A stretch of DNA of 64,000 bases, taken from positions 1,468,572-1,532,571 of the forward strand of contig NZ_LMUL01000014.1 of NCBI RefSeq assembly GCF_009765965.1, read 5' to 3'. This stretch comes from Caulobacter sp. S45. Its GTDB lineage: Bacteria > Pseudomonadota > Alphaproteobacteria > Caulobacterales > Caulobacteraceae. The position numbers were made by a program, and so were the translations under genes. This document shows, piece after piece, positions 36,619 to 47,968 of the stretch; position 1 is the stretch's first letter, and the number at the start of each line of letters is the position of its first letter. The notes beneath the pieces were generated by a model, which did no database searches, had not been told where the DNA came from, and saw only the letters and a program-made list of their open reading frames with translations.

Positions 36619-36772
36619 CCTTCTCCCCTTGCGGGAGAAGGAAGGGGCCCGCGCGTCGATAGACGTGTGGGAAGGTTGAGGGGTCGACGAACGTCGGCCG
36701 CGGATACCGCAGCGCGCCCCCTCATCCTCCCAGCAAAGCTGGGCCCCTCCCTCTCCCGCAAGGGGAGAGGGG
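36619..36772 (+). repeat. Dispersed palindromic repeat, family A, copy 3
   Basis: Starts CCTTCTCCC-CTTGC-GGGAGAAGG (36619-36641), continues with AAGGGGCCCGCGCGTCGATAG much like copy 2 and GTGGGAAGGTTGAGGGGTC, and ends with CCCAGC-AAA-GCTGGG and CCCTCTCCC/GGGGAGAGGGG like copy 1. The centre is rearranged relative to the other two. It fills the convergent gap between fliP and the mrp-type gene, ending one base before the latter's stop codon. Confidence 0.85.
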
Positions 36773-36773
36773 T

Positions 36774-37949
36774 TTAGTATCCGATCGCCCGCGCCACCTG
36801 CTCGGCGATGGCGGCGAACACGCCGGCCACCTCCCCGGTCGGATCGGCCTCGACCAGCGGGCGGCCGGCGTCGCAGGCTTCGCGTAGCGCCATGTCGATG
36901 CGCACCTCGCCCAGGAACGGCACGCCCAACTCCACCGCCACCGCCTTTGCGCCGCCGCGGCCGAAGATGGGGATGGGCGCGCCGGTGGCGGGATCCGGGA
37001 AGTAGGCCATGTTCTCGACCACGCCCAGGATCGGCACGTCGGTCTTGCGGAACATGCCCGCCCCGCGCCGCACGTCGATCAGCGCGACCTCCTGCGGGGT
37101 GGAGACGATCACCGCCCCGTCGACCTTGACCTTCTGGGCCATGGTCAACTGGACGTCGCCCGTGCCCGGCGGCATGTCGACCACCAGCACGTCGAGTTCA
37201 TCGCCCGGCTCGCCCCACACCACGTCGGTGATGAACTGGGTGATAGCCGAGGACGCCATCGGTCCGCGCCAGATCATCGGCGAACCCTCGTCGACGATGA
37301 AGCCGATCGACACCGTCTTCAGCCCGAAGGCCTCCAGCGGGATCATCTTCTTGTCGGCGTTGATCTTGGGTTGGGCCTTCAGCCCCAGCATGCGCGGCAC
37401 CGAGGGGCCGTAGATGTCGGCGTCCATCAGCCCGACCCTCAGCCCGCCGCGCGCCAGCGCCACGGCCAGGTTCACCGCAACGGTGGATTTGCCCACGCCC
37501 CCCTTGCCGGAAGCCACCGCCACCACCCGCTTGACGAAGGGAACGGGCTGAGGGCGCGGGGCGGGCTTGTGGGCATGACCATGGCCGCCGGACGGGGGGA
37601 CGGCCTTGGCGGCGTCGGGCAGACCACCGCGAGCACGGCTCTCCACTCGATAGGCGTCGGCTGTGGGCGGCGCGCCGGGGGCGTCCTGGGTGGTCAGCAC
37701 CACCTGGGCCCGTTCCACGCCGGCCACGCCCAGCAGCACCTTTTCCGCCGCGTCGCGCAGGGACGCGTAAAGCTCCACCTGATCCGCCGGCGCCTCCAGC
37801 ATGAAGCCGGCGCGGCCGGGCGCGATCACCAGCCCCTGCACCAGCCCAGCCTCGGCCAAGCCTCGCCCGGACTTGGGGTCGCGGACATGATCGAGGGCGG
37901 CCAGCACCTGGTCGCGGTCGGGAACGGGGTTGGTGTCGTTGGAGGTCAT
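36774..37949 (-). CDS. apbC: Mrp/ApbC-type Fe-S cluster carrier ATPase
   Basis: A 391-residue P-loop NTPase thought to carry and transfer Fe-S clusters. An N-terminal MIP18-like domain (residues 1-95) is followed by a His/Pro-rich linker, then the deviant Walker A VASGKGGVGKSTVAVNLAVAL and DADIYGPSVPRMLG, and VVDMPPGTGDVQLTMAQ. The CxxC cluster motif present in many Mrp proteins is not visible near the C-terminus, so cluster binding may differ. Confidence 0.92.
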   Translation of the reverse strand: MTSNDTNPVPDRDQVLAALDHVRDPKSGRGLAEAGLVQGLVIAPGRAGFMLEAPADQVELYASLRDAAEKVLLGVAGVERAQVVLTTQDAPGAPPTADAYRVESRARGGLPDAAKAVPPSGGHGHAHKPAPRPQPVPFVKRVVAVASGKGGVGKSTVAVNLAVALARGGLRVGLMDADIYGPSVPRMLGLKAQPKINADKKMIPLEAFGLKTVSIGFIVDEGSPMIWRGPMASSAITQFITDVVWGEPGDELDVLVVDMPPGTGDVQLTMAQKVKVDGAVIVSTPQEVALIDVRRGAGMFRKTDVPILGVVENMAYFPDPATGAPIPIFGRGGAKAVAVELGVPFLGEVRIDMALREACDAGRPLVEADPTGEVAGVFAAIAEQVARAIGY

Positions 37950-38050
37950 GACTTGCGCTGATCCTAGGGGCGCTTCATATCCTGACGGGCGGACGATAGA
38001 TCAAGGCCTGATCGGGTTCGCCAGCCGCGGCGGAGACCTCGCGCAGCCCC

Positions 38051-39370
38051 ATGCCCTGGAACGACAACAGCGATCCCGGCCCCTGGAACCCGCCTTCCGG
38101 CGGCGATCAGGACCGGCCGGACCCGAAAAAGGGGGGTGGGCGATCCGGAGCGGACACGCCCAAGACGGGCGGCGAAGGCGGCGATCCCTGGGGCGACGCG
38201 CCACGCCTGCGCGAGCGGCCGCCCGAGACGTCCCGTGTAAAACCGCCGAAGACCAATTCACCGCCGCCGCGCGGACCCGACCTGGACGACCTTTCCCGCT
38301 TGCTGAAAGCCCGCCTGGGATGGGCGCTCGACCGAGGCAAGGCGCAAAAGCTCAACCCGAGGATCGTGGGGACTGCGATCGCCGCCGGCGTGGCCATCTG
38401 GGCGCTGACGGGCCTCTACGAGGTGCAACCCGGCGAACAGGCGGCGGTCATGCGTTTCGGCGCCTATGTCGGTCAGACCGGACCCGGCCTGAACTATCAC
38501 CTGCCCTATCCCATCGAGACCGTGCGCACGGTCTCGGTCTCCGCCGTCAACCGTCTCGATGTGGGCGGCTCCGGCGGCGAAGAGACGCCCAGCGAGAACC
38601 AGTTGCTGACCCGCGATGGGAACATCGTGGATGTCGGCTACGCCGTGGAATGGCGCGTGGCGGATGTTCCCAGATACCTGTTCCGCATCGCCGACCCGGA
38701 TGCAGCGGTGAAGATGGCGGCGGAAAGCGCCATGCGCGAGGCGGTCGGCCAGACCCCGCTCCAGGACATTCTCGGCGGCGGTCGTAGCCAGGTGCAGGCG
38801 CGCGCGGCGACCCTGATGCAGGCCATGCTGGACCGCGACGGCGCGGGCGTATCCATCGTCGGCGTGCAGGTGCGCGACGCCCAACCGCCGCTGCCGTCGG
38901 CGCCGGCGTTTCGCGACGTCGTCGCCGCCCGCCAGGACGCCGAGGCGGCGGTGAGCGAGGCCGAGGTCTATCGCAACCGGGTGGTCGGCGACGCCAAGGC
39001 GGAGGCCGCCCGCGCGATCCAGGGGGCGCAGGGCTATCGCGACCAGGTGGAGGCCGAAGCCAGGGGCGAGGCCGACCGCTTCGCCCTGATCGACGCCCAG
39101 TACCGCCGGGCCCCCGCCGTCACCCGCCAGCGCATCTACATCGAGACGATGGAGCACGTGCTGCGCGCCAGCAACAAGGTGGTGGTCGACGGCCGGGAGC
39201 ACAGCACGGTCGCCTTGCCCCCAGAGCTGTTCAAGCCCCACCCCACGCCCGACGCCTCGCAGGGCCCGGTCGCGCACCCGGCGGGGCCCGCGCCCCAGGG
39301 CCAGGGCCAAGGCGTTTCCCCCAGTCAGGGCGCAGGTCAGCCCCCCCGCACCGATGGAGCGGCGCGATGA
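38051..39370 (+). CDS. hflK: FtsH modulator HflK
   Basis: Forms with HflC a membrane complex that encloses and regulates the FtsH protease. The 439-residue protein has a Pro/Gly/Asp-rich N-terminus (1-85), one membrane helix near 112-125, and an SPFH/Band-7 domain starting GLYEVQPGEQAAVMRFGAYVGQTGPGLNYHLPYPIETV. A coiled-coil-like stretch (EAAVSEAEVYRNRVVGDAKAEAAR) follows, then a Pro/Gln/Gly-rich tail. It overlaps hflC by ATGA. Confidence 0.95.
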   Translation: MPWNDNSDPGPWNPPSGGDQDRPDPKKGGGRSGADTPKTGGEGGDPWGDAPRLRERPPETSRVKPPKTNSPPPRGPDLDDLSRLLKARLGWALDRGKAQKLNPRIVGTAIAAGVAIWALTGLYEVQPGEQAAVMRFGAYVGQTGPGLNYHLPYPIETVRTVSVSAVNRLDVGGSGGEETPSENQLLTRDGNIVDVGYAVEWRVADVPRYLFRIADPDAAVKMAAESAMREAVGQTPLQDILGGGRSQVQARAATLMQAMLDRDGAGVSIVGVQVRDAQPPLPSAPAFRDVVAARQDAEAAVSEAEVYRNRVVGDAKAEAARAIQGAQGYRDQVEAEARGEADRFALIDAQYRRAPAVTRQRIYIETMEHVLRASNKVVVDGREHSTVALPPELFKPHPTPDASQGPVAHPAGPAPQGQGQGVSPSQGAGQPPRTDGAAR

Positions 39371-40239
39371 AGGCGCGTTCGATCGTCGCGATCGCAATCG
39401 CAGTCGTGGCGGGCGCTGTGGCGCTGAACCCGGTCCACATGGTGCGCCAGAGCCAGCAGGCGGTCGTGCTGCGTTTCGGCCGCCCGGTCAGGGTTCAAAC
39501 CGCGCCGGGGCTCTATCTGCAATGGCCGCTGATCGAGACGGCCGCGCGGTTCGACACCCGCAGCCGGACGGTGGAGACCAATCAGACGGAAATTATCGGC
39601 GCCGACGGCGGCCGGCTGACGGTGGACGCCTTCGCCCACTATCGCATCCACGATCCCGAAAGGTTCTACCTCGCGCTCGGCCATCGGCGCGTCGCCGAAG
39701 AACGGATGGAGGCCCTGTTGACCGCCAGCCTGAAGCGTACGCTCGGCTCGGCTTCAGCGAGCGACATCTCGCATGGGCGGCCGGACGAACTGGTCGCGAC
39801 GCTGGACGACCTGCGCCGGCAGGCCGCTCTCGCCCGGCTTGGGATCGAGGTCCTCGACGTGCGCCTGCGTCATGTGGAGTTGCCGGCCGCCGACGCCGAG
39901 GCCGTCTATCGCCGGATGCGCGCGAGCGGCGAGCAACAGGCCGCCCAGATCCGGGCCGACGGCGTCCAGCGCAAGGCGGAGATCATCGGCGACGCCGAGC
40001 GGCAGGTCGCCTCGATCCGCGGCGACGCGCAAGGCCAGACGCAGAGGATTCGGGGCGAAGGCGACGCCCAACGTGTCGCCGTGCTGGGGGAAGCCTACGG
40101 CCGCGACCCCGCCTTCGCTCGCTATTTCCGCGAGATGGAGGCCTACCAGAACACCCTGGCCCAAGGCGACACGACCCTGATCCTGTCGCCGGACAACGCC
40201 TTCCTGCGCGATTTCGCCAAGGGCCCGGAAGGGCGGTAG
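39367..40239 (+). CDS. hflC: FtsH modulator HflC
   Basis: The partner of HflK, 290 residues. It has an N-terminal membrane helix (ARSIVAIAIAVVAGAVALNP), the Band-7 start VRQSQQAVVLRFGRPVRVQTAPGLYLQWPLIETA and the charged helical region EQQAAQIRADGVQRKAEIIGDAERQVASIRGDAQGQ. It ends with the conserved TTLILSPDNAFLRDF. It converges on serB with 8 bp between stops. Confidence 0.95.
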   Translation: MKARSIVAIAIAVVAGAVALNPVHMVRQSQQAVVLRFGRPVRVQTAPGLYLQWPLIETAARFDTRSRTVETNQTEIIGADGGRLTVDAFAHYRIHDPERFYLALGHRRVAEERMEALLTASLKRTLGSASASDISHGRPDELVATLDDLRRQAALARLGIEVLDVRLRHVELPAADAEAVYRRMRASGEQQAAQIRADGVQRKAEIIGDAERQVASIRGDAQGQTQRIRGEGDAQRVAVLGEAYGRDPAFARYFREMEAYQNTLAQGDTTLILSPDNAFLRDFAKGPEGR

Positions 40240-40247
40240 GCGCCGCC

Positions 40248-41141
40248 TCAATCCACCACGAAAGCCGCCGCCGCATATCCCTGGAAGTACAGCAGGGCCG
40301 TAAGGTCGGCGTGGTCCAGCCGGGCGTCGGCGCGCTCGGCCACCACGGGCTTGGCGCGGTAGGCGACGCCGAGCGCGGCCGCCTCGATCATGGCGAGGTC
40401 GTTGGCGCCGTCGCCCACCGCCAGGGTTTCGGCCTCGGACAGCCCGAGTTCGGCGCGATGGCGCAATAGGGCCTCCAGCTTGGCCTCGCGGCCCAGGATC
40501 GGCTCGCCGACCTCGCCGGTCAGTGCGCCATCGCGCACGATCAGCCGGTTGGCGGCGTGCTCGGCGAAGCCGGCGGCGACCGCCACCCGCGCGGTGAAGG
40601 CGTCGAACCCGCCGGACACCAGCACGCAGCGCGTTCCATGCACGGCCATCGTCCGCACCAGGGTCCGCGCGCCGGGGTTCAGCCGCACCCGCTCCTCGTA
40701 GCATTGCGCCAGCACCGTTTCCGGCAGGCCCTTCAGCGTCACCACCCGTTGGCGCAGCGCGCTCTCGAAATCGATCTCGCCGCGCATGGCCCGCTCGGTG
40801 ACGGCGGAGACCTCGGCCTTCACGCCGGCATAGTCGGCCAGCTCATCGATGCACTCGCAGCCGATCATGGTGGAATCCATGTCGGCCAGGAACAGCCGCT
40901 TGCGCCGGTCGAACCAGGGTTGGACGCAGACGTCCACCGCCACGCCGGCCACGGCCTCGGCGGCCACGCGGTGCAAGGGTTCGAGGGTCATCGCCTCGGC
41001 CAGCACGTCCTCGGCCCCTGGGCCCAGCAATCCGCGCGACTTGACCTCGAGGCCCTGGGAGGTCACGGCCTCGCAAAGGCGATCGGCCGCCAGCGCGGCG
41101 GCCATGGGATCGGGACTGACGAAGGTTATGGCGAACAGCAT
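40248..41141 (-). CDS. serB: Phosphoserine phosphatase
   Basis: The last step of serine synthesis, hydrolysing O-phosphoserine. The HAD-fold protein of 297 residues has motif [10 protein letters not shown], motif II LVSGGF and motif [16 protein letters not shown], with an ACT-like N-terminal domain of about 75 residues. The ATG at 41141 is favoured because [12 protein letters not shown] begins the family homology; the frame continues upstream only as antisense of miaA. Its start overlaps the start region of miaA on the other strand. Confidence 0.95.
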   Translation of the reverse strand: MLFAITFVSPDPMAAALAADRLCEAVTSQGLEVKSRGLLGPGAEDVLAEAMTLEPLHRVAAEAVAGVAVDVCVQPWFDRRKRLFLADMDSTMIGCECIDELADYAGVKAEVSAVTERAMRGEIDFESALRQRVVTLKGLPETVLAQCYEERVRLNPGARTLVRTMAVHGTRCVLVSGGFDAFTARVAVAAGFAEHAANRLIVRDGALTGEVGEPILGREAKLEALLRHRAELGLSEAETLAVGDGANDLAMIEAAALGVAYRAKPVVAERADARLDHADLTALLYFQGYAAAAFVVD

Positions 41142-42072
41142 GGAGCCGAGCGTCTGGCTGATCGCCGGCCCCACCGCAAGCGGCAAGTCCGCCCTGGCGC
41201 TGCGCCTGGCCCAGGCCTTGGGCGGCGAGGTGGTCAATGCCGATTCCATGCAGCTCTACGCCGACCTGCGCACCTTGACCGCACGACCCTCCCCCGCCGA
41301 CGAAGCCCAGGCGCCCCACCACCTGTACGGCGTGGCCGATGCGGCCGAGACCTGGTCGGTCGGGCGCTGGCTGACGGCCGCAAGACACGTGCTGGACGAC
41401 ATCGCCGCGCGGGGCCGGATCGCGGTGGTGACCGGGGGCACAGGGCTCTACTTCCAGGCCCTGACCAAGGGCTTGGCCGACATCCCGTCCGTCCCCGAGG
41501 CCGTGCGCACGGCGGCGCGGGCGGACTACGAGCGAATGGGTGAAGCCGCCTTCCGCCAGGCCCTGGCCGAGCGCGATCCGCACGCGGCGGCGCGGATCGA
41601 ATCCGGCGACCGCCAGCGCTTGCTGCGCGCCTTCGAAGTGGCGACCGCCACCGGCGTCCCCCTGAACGCCTGGCAGAGCTCGACCACGCCGACCCTGGCC
41701 GAGGGGAGCTGGCGCGCCGTGGCGCTGGAACCGCCCCGCGCCGCCCTCTACGCCCGATGCGACGCCCGCCTCGCGGCGATGGTCGAACACGACGCCCTGG
41801 CCGAGGTCCAGGCCCTGGCCGCGCGCGGGCTCGACCCGACGCTTCCGGCCATGAAGACCCTGGGCGTGCGCGAGATGGCCGCCCACCTGGCCGGCGGCCT
41901 GACGCTGGCGCAGGCCCTAGCCCTGGCTCAGCAGGAGACCCGCCGTTACGCCAAGCGCCAATCCACCTGGATTCGCAACCAGACCCCCGACTGGCCCCGC
42001 ATCGACGCCCTCGACCCCGACGCCCAGTGGGTGGCGCTGAAGAGATTGGCGGGGTTGCCGACGGAAGCTTGA
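41128..42072 (+). CDS. miaA: tRNA dimethylallyltransferase
   Basis: Adds a dimethylallyl group to A37 of tRNAs reading codons that start with U. The 314-residue protein has P-loop [15 protein letters not shown], the DSMQLYADL motif, [11 protein letters not shown] and the C-terminal [16 protein letters not shown]. The ATG at 41128 follows GAAGG; an ATG four codons later (41140) is also possible. In either case the start lies within or against the serB start codon on the other strand, so the two divergent genes have no gap. Confidence 0.95.
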   Translation: MANSMEPSVWLIAGPTASGKSALALRLAQALGGEVVNADSMQLYADLRTLTARPSPADEAQAPHHLYGVADAAETWSVGRWLTAARHVLDDIAARGRIAVVTGGTGLYFQALTKGLADIPSVPEAVRTAARADYERMGEAAFRQALAERDPHAAARIESGDRQRLLRAFEVATATGVPLNAWQSSTTPTLAEGSWRAVALEPPRAALYARCDARLAAMVEHDALAEVQALAARGLDPTLPAMKTLGVREMAAHLAGGLTLAQALALAQQETRRYAKRQSTWIRNQTPDWPRIDALDPDAQWVALKRLAGLPTEA

Positions 42073-42105
42073 CGGCGGCGGCGGGGACGCGCTTCGTGCC
42101 GCGTC

Positions 42106-42678
42106 ATGCGGCGCTTCAATTCGATCTACCTCTCCGGTCCCGACCTCTTCCTGCCCGATGGCGAGGCGCTCTATCACCGCAAGCGCGAGATGTGCGAGGC
42201 GGTGGGCCTGACCGCAGTCGGGCCGCGCAAACCGACGCCCGAGGATGGGAGCGCGGGCCGTGCGGGCGAGCTCCAGGCGCGGGTGCTCTACACCGATGCG
42301 CTACAGGCTCTGCGCGGCGCGGACGCGGTGGTCGCCAACCTGACGCCCTGGCGTGGGCCGAATTGCCAGCCGGCGGCGGCGTTCGAAATGGGCTTCGCCT
42401 CGGCGTTGGGCAAACCCGTGTTCGCCTACATGAACGTGGAGGACGAAGCGGAGGCCGAATACCTCGGCCGGGTCGAGGCCATACTGGGCGCGGAGGTCGA
42501 CGGCGCTGGCGTCTGGCGCGATCCGGACGGCAGCGAGATCGAAGATCTGGAGTTGCCCGAGAACCTGATGCTGTGGGCGGAGGCGCGGCGCTTCTACATC
42601 ATCGTCACGCCCGACCCCCTGGCCGACGCCACCGGCCTGGCCTTGTGCCTGGACGCCCTGAAGCTCTACGCGGACTGA
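42106..42678 (+). CDS. Nucleoside 2-deoxyribosyltransferase-like protein
   Basis: A 190-residue protein resembling N-deoxyribosyltransferases, which swap bases between deoxynucleosides in purine/pyrimidine salvage. SIYLSGPDLFLPDGEALYHRKREMCEAVGL, DALQALRGADAVVANLTPWRGPNCQPAAAFEMGFASALGKPVFAYMN shows the nucleophile glutamate in AAAFEMGFA and the GPNCQ motif. It is 33 bp after miaA and 5 bp before the Hpt gene, so the three may share a transcript. Confidence 0.88.
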   Translation: MRRFNSIYLSGPDLFLPDGEALYHRKREMCEAVGLTAVGPRKPTPEDGSAGRAGELQARVLYTDALQALRGADAVVANLTPWRGPNCQPAAAFEMGFASALGKPVFAYMNVEDEAEAEYLGRVEAILGAEVDGAGVWRDPDGSEIEDLELPENLMLWAEARRFYIIVTPDPLADATGLALCLDALKLYAD

Positions 42679-42683
42679 GGGCC

Positions 42684-43058
42684 ATGGCGCGACGCGACAT
42701 CACCGGGGCGGTGGATTTCGCCTATCTGGAAAACTATGCGGCCGGCGACAGCGCCCTGGTCGAAGAGGTGCTGGGCCTGTTCCGCGAGCAGCTTTCCATG
42801 TGGCTGCGACTGTTGGACCCAAACGGGCCGCCGCAAGGCTGGCGCGATGCGGCGCACACCTTGAAGGGCTCGGCCCTGGGCGTCGGGGCCTTCGCCCTGG
42901 CCGAGGTCTGCGGCGCGGCGGAAGCGACGCCCGACACCGAGCTGGGCGCCCGGCTGATGCTGTTCGAACGCATCCGCACCGCCGCCGACGCCGCCCTGTC
43001 CGATATCGCCGCCTACACCCACGAACGGGCGCTGCAATCGCTGAAGGGTAGGCGCTAA
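42684..43058 (+). CDS. Hpt-domain phosphotransfer protein
   Basis: A 124-residue single-domain histidine phosphotransferase with phospho-accepting H58 in AAHTLKGSALGVGAFALAEVCGAAE. It should relay phosphate between a hybrid kinase and a response regulator. It is not ChpT, which is larger and HisKA-like. No kinase or regulator is adjacent, so its partner is unknown. The start is the ATG just after the deoxyribosyltransferase stop. A family B repeat follows. Confidence 0.88.
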   Translation: MARRDITGAVDFAYLENYAAGDSALVEEVLGLFREQLSMWLRLLDPNGPPQGWRDAAHTLKGSALGVGAFALAEVCGAAEATPDTELGARLMLFERIRTAADAALSDIAAYTHERALQSLKGRR

Positions 43059-43063
43059 AATAT

Positions 43064-43213
43064 TCCCCCTCTCCCTCGAAGGGAGAGGGTCGGGGTAAGG
43101 TGTGGCCGCTACGCTTTCGGAAAGCTCGGGGAAGCCGCACCGCCTCGTTCGCCCTCCCCGATACGACCTGCACTCACCCCCAACCCCGCCCTTCCCCCTT
43201 CGAGGGGGAAGGA
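43064..43213 (+). repeat. Dispersed palindromic repeat, family B, copy 1
   Basis: Opens with CCCTCTCCCT-CGA-AGGGAGAGGG then TCGGGGTAAGGTG, and closes with CACTCACCCCCAACCCCG and CCTTCCCCC-TTCGA-GGGGGAAGG. The two ends are inverse-related. It overlaps the end of the Hpt/gpmA convergent gap and ends two bases before the gpmA stop. Family A shares the CCCTCTCCC/GGGAGAGGG end hairpin but not the body. Confidence 0.75.
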
Positions 43214-43215
43214 AG

Positions 43216-43926
43216 TCAGATCGGAGGCAGCTTGGTCGCGCGCGCCTCGTCCAGGTAACGTGCGGCGGTCGGCTTCAGCGCCCCGTCCAGTTCGATCAGC
43301 AGCGGGTTGCCGGTAGGGATCTCCACGCCGACGATCTTGTCGTCGGGCACGGAGAACAGGTGCTTGGCGATGGCGCGCAGCGAGTTGCCGTGGGCGGCGA
43401 CCAGCAGGGTCTGGCCGGCCTTGAGCTTGGGCGCGATCTCCGCCTCCCAATACGGCAGGGTGCGCTCCAACGTGGTCTTCAGGCTCTCGGTGTCGGGGAT
43501 GGCCACGCCGGCATAGCGGCGGTCGGCGTGGAAGTCGTACTCGCCGCCAGCCGCCAGCGGCGGCGGCGGGATGTCGTAGGAGCGGCGCCAGATCATCACC
43601 TGCGCCTCGCCGTGCTTCTCGGCGGTCTCGGCCTTGTTGAGCCCCGTCAGTCCGCCGTAATGGCGCTCATTCAGCCGCCAGTCCTTGATCACCGGAACCC
43701 AGATCTGGCCGGACAGGCGCAGGGTCAGTTCGCAGGTGCGGATCGCGCGGGTGAGCACGGAGGTGTAGGCGCGGTCGAATTCGATCCCGGCCGCCTGGAC
43801 CAGCTCGGCCGCCCGTTCCGCCTCGGCCACGCCCTGGTCGCTCAGGTCCACGTCCACCCAGCCGGTGAAGCGGTTCTCCAGGTTCCAGGCGCTCTGGCCG
43901 TGGCGGATCATGACGAGCTTGGGCAT
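43216..43926 (-). CDS. gpmA: 2,3-bisphosphoglycerate-dependent phosphoglycerate mutase
   Basis: Interconverts 3- and 2-phosphoglycerate in glycolysis. The 236-residue protein has the phospho-histidine H9 in MIRHGQSAWN, GLTGLNKAETAEKHGEAQV, and the second active-site histidine in VAAHGNSLRAI. A GGGAGGTCC stretch provides an AG-rich site upstream of its ATG on the minus strand. It is monocistronic here. Confidence 0.96.
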   Translation of the reverse strand: MPKLVMIRHGQSAWNLENRFTGWVDVDLSDQGVAEAERAAELVQAAGIEFDRAYTSVLTRAIRTCELTLRLSGQIWVPVIKDWRLNERHYGGLTGLNKAETAEKHGEAQVMIWRRSYDIPPPPLAAGGEYDFHADRRYAGVAIPDTESLKTTLERTLPYWEAEIAPKLKAGQTLLVAAHGNSLRAIAKHLFSVPDDKIVGVEIPTGNPLLIELDGALKPTAARYLDEARATKLPPI

Positions 43927-43998
43927 GGGAGGTCCTTGATCTCAGCGCCCTGCTGGTAGTCAGGCGGGCGCCAGGCCGTCAACCCGTTTGGTCCTTGG

Positions 43999-45003
43999 TC
44001 AGACCGCGAAAGCCCCGTCGGTGGCGCGGACCAGGGCGTTGATGGTGCCGGGCTCGGTGGAGGCGTGACCAGCGTCCCAGATCACCTCGAAATGGGTTTC
44101 GGGCCAGGCCGCCTTCAGCTTCCAGGCCGTTTCCAGCGGGGTCACCACGTCGAAGCGGCCCTGCACGATCCAGGTGGGGATGTGGCGGACACGGTCGACC
44201 TGGTCCAGCAGCCAGCCGTCGTGTTCGAAGAAACCGCCGTGCTTGAAGTAGTGGCACTCGATGCGGGCGAAGGCGGTGGCGAAATCCTGCTCATTGAACT
44301 TGGCCGGGCGCGCCTCGGGACCCCGGATCGAGATGGTGTCGCCCTCCCAGCGGCTCCAGGCCACCGCCGCCGGGCGCTGCACCTTGATGTCGGGATCGGT
44401 CAGCCGCCGGTAATAGGCGCCGAGCAGGTCGGCGCGCTCGTCCTCGGGGATCGGGGCCAGGAACCGCTCCCAGGCGTCGGGGAACAGCATGGAAGCCCCG
44501 TCCTGATAGAACCAGGCCAGCTCGCGCCTCGTCACCAGGAACACGCCGCGCAGGATCAGGCCCGACACCCGCTCGGGGTGGGTGACGGCATAGGCGAGCG
44601 CCAGGGTCGAGCCCCAGGAACCGCCGAACACCGTCCACTTGTCCACGCCCGCCCGCTCGCGCAGCCGCTCGATGTCGGCGATCAGGTCCCAGGTGGTGTT
44701 GCCGTCCAGCAGCGCATTGGGCCGCGACTGGCCGCACCCGCGCTGGTCGAACAGGGTCATGCGCCAGCGCGACGGGTCGAAGAACCGCCGCATGGTCGGG
44801 TTGATCGCCCCGCCCGGGCCGCCGTGCAGGATCACGCAGGGCTTGCCGTCGCGCGCGCCGCAGGTCTCGAAATAGACCTCGTGCGCGCTACCGGTGTCGA
44901 TCCAGCCGGCTTCGAAGGGCTCGTTCTCTGGATACAGGCTGCGACGCCCCGACGGGCTCGACGGATTCGGACCTTGCCCGCTGGGGGGGACGACCACGTT
45001 CAT
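43999..45003 (-). CDS. pip: Prolyl aminopeptidase (proline iminopeptidase)
   Basis: An alpha/beta hydrolase (peptidase S33) that removes N-terminal proline from peptides. The 334-residue protein has oxyanion motif HGGPGG (60-65), nucleophile S129 in FGGSWGSTLAL, and the late Asp/His residues in VQGRFDVVTP and DAGHAS. The ATG at 45003 was chosen; in-frame ATGs at 45024 and 45075 would add residues of no clear homology. There is no signal peptide, so the enzyme is cytoplasmic. Confidence 0.94.
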   Translation of the reverse strand: MNVVVPPSGQGPNPSSPSGRRSLYPENEPFEAGWIDTGSAHEVYFETCGARDGKPCVILHGGPGGAINPTMRRFFDPSRWRMTLFDQRGCGQSRPNALLDGNTTWDLIADIERLRERAGVDKWTVFGGSWGSTLALAYAVTHPERVSGLILRGVFLVTRRELAWFYQDGASMLFPDAWERFLAPIPEDERADLLGAYYRRLTDPDIKVQRPAAVAWSRWEGDTISIRGPEARPAKFNEQDFATAFARIECHYFKHGGFFEHDGWLLDQVDRVRHIPTWIVQGRFDVVTPLETAWKLKAAWPETHFEVIWDAGHASTEPGTINALVRATDGAFAV

Positions 45004-45163
45004 GGGACCCGGACGAGCTTCCATGAAACGCTGATAGAACGTCGCGCGCCCGACGACTAGAGGGCCTGAAGTCATCCGCCTCCGTCCTGCGCAGCTCACG
45101 ATGCGTCGCATCGTGATCCCGGCCGAGCTTGACGCGGGCCACGCCTGCCGTAGTGTGTCCCCC

Positions 45164-47159
<1,996 letters not shown>

Positions 47160-47166
47160 TCAGATT

Positions 47167-47301
47167 CCCCCTCTCCCTTGCATGGGAGAGGGTCGGGGTG
47201 AGGGTGGAAACGGGGTGCTTTCCGGATAGGGCGCCGCCGACCACCCTCACCCTCCCATTGCTAAAGCAATGGGTCCCTCCCTCCCCGTGCGAGGGGGAGG
47301 G
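47167..47301 (+). repeat. Dispersed palindromic repeat, family B, copy 2
   Basis: Begins CCCCCTCTCCC-TTGCAT-GGGAGAGGG then TCGGGGTGAGGGTGG, and has the inverse block CCACCCTCACCCTCCC near 47242. The inner hairpin CCCATTGC-TAAA-GCAATGGG matches that of family A copy 2, and it ends CCCTCCCCGTGCGAGGGGGAGGG. It fills the convergent gap between thiC and the Rieske gene. It links families A and B. Confidence 0.75.
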
Positions 47302-47302
47302 C

Positions 47303-47650
47303 CTATGCCGCCAGCACCTCGCCCCCCACCACCTCCACCGCCCACGACCGCAGGCTGCGGCCGGCGCACGGCCCTCCGACGCACAGGCCGTCCGCGAGCT
47401 GGAACAGGGCGCCGTGGGTGGAGCAGACGATGTAGTCGCCCTTGCGGGTCAGATAGCCGGTCGCCGTCAGGGCCAGGGGCACGCCCACATGCGGGCAGGC
47501 GTCGACATAGCCCGCGACAGTCTCGCCCCGGCGCACCACGAAGCCGGCGAAGCGGTCCTCGCCCTCCCCGAACACGAATCCCCGCGCGCCCGGGTCCTCG
47601 ATTTCGTCCAGCCGACAGAGGACATGCCCGAGCGCAGGCCGGGCGCTCAC
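47303..47650 (-). CDS. Rieske [2Fe-2S] ferredoxin-like protein
   Basis: A 115-residue single Rieske domain. The cluster ligands are C52 and H54 in ACPHVGVPL and C76 and H79 in VCSTHGALF. Single-domain Rieske proteins serve as electron carriers to oxygenases or as nitrite-reductase small-subunit types; no oxygenase is adjacent. The GTG start overlaps the stop of the YciI gene (GTGA), which I prefer to a TTG 11 codons upstream. It is the last gene of the tsaD-gpsA-yciI run. Confidence 0.88.
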   Translation of the reverse strand: MSARPALGHVLCRLDEIEDPGARGFVFGEGEDRFAGFVVRRGETVAGYVDACPHVGVPLALTATGYLTRKGDYIVCSTHGALFQLADGLCVGGPCAGRSLRSWAVEVVGGEVLAA

Positions 47651-47934
47651 GCCAGGCCGCCGACCACCACCCGCCAGGGCCAAAGCTCGGTGGAGGCGAA
47701 CAGGCCGGCCTTGGCGTAGGGATCGGCCTGCTGGATCGCTTCCGCCGCCGCGCGATCCTCGACCTCGACGATGACCAGCGAGCCGACCGAGCCGCCATCC
47801 GCATCCATGTAGGGGCCGCCGACCTTCACCTTGTCCCCCAGCGCCGCCAGGTAGGCCAGGTGCTCCGGACGGGTGGCGGCGCGAAGCTCGGCCCCGCCCG
47901 CCTTGTCCAATCCGATCATTGCGAACAGCGCCAT
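47647..47934 (-). CDS. YciI family protein
   Basis: A 95-residue ferredoxin-like fold protein of the YCII family: MALFAMIGLDK, RPEHLAYLAALGDKVKVGGPYMDADGGSVGSLVIVEVEDRAAAEAIQQADPYAKAGLF. The conserved His/Asp pattern of the family (RPEHLAYL and DPYAKAGLF) is present. The biochemical role is unsettled. It starts 34 nt after gpsA and overlaps the Rieske gene by four bases. Confidence 0.9.
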   Translation of the reverse strand: MALFAMIGLDKAGGAELRAATRPEHLAYLAALGDKVKVGGPYMDADGGSVGSLVIVEVEDRAAAEAIQQADPYAKAGLFASTELWPWRVVVGGLA

Positions 47935-47968
47935 GGGCGTCCTCCCAGCTCGTCTCAGGTTTCGTGTT

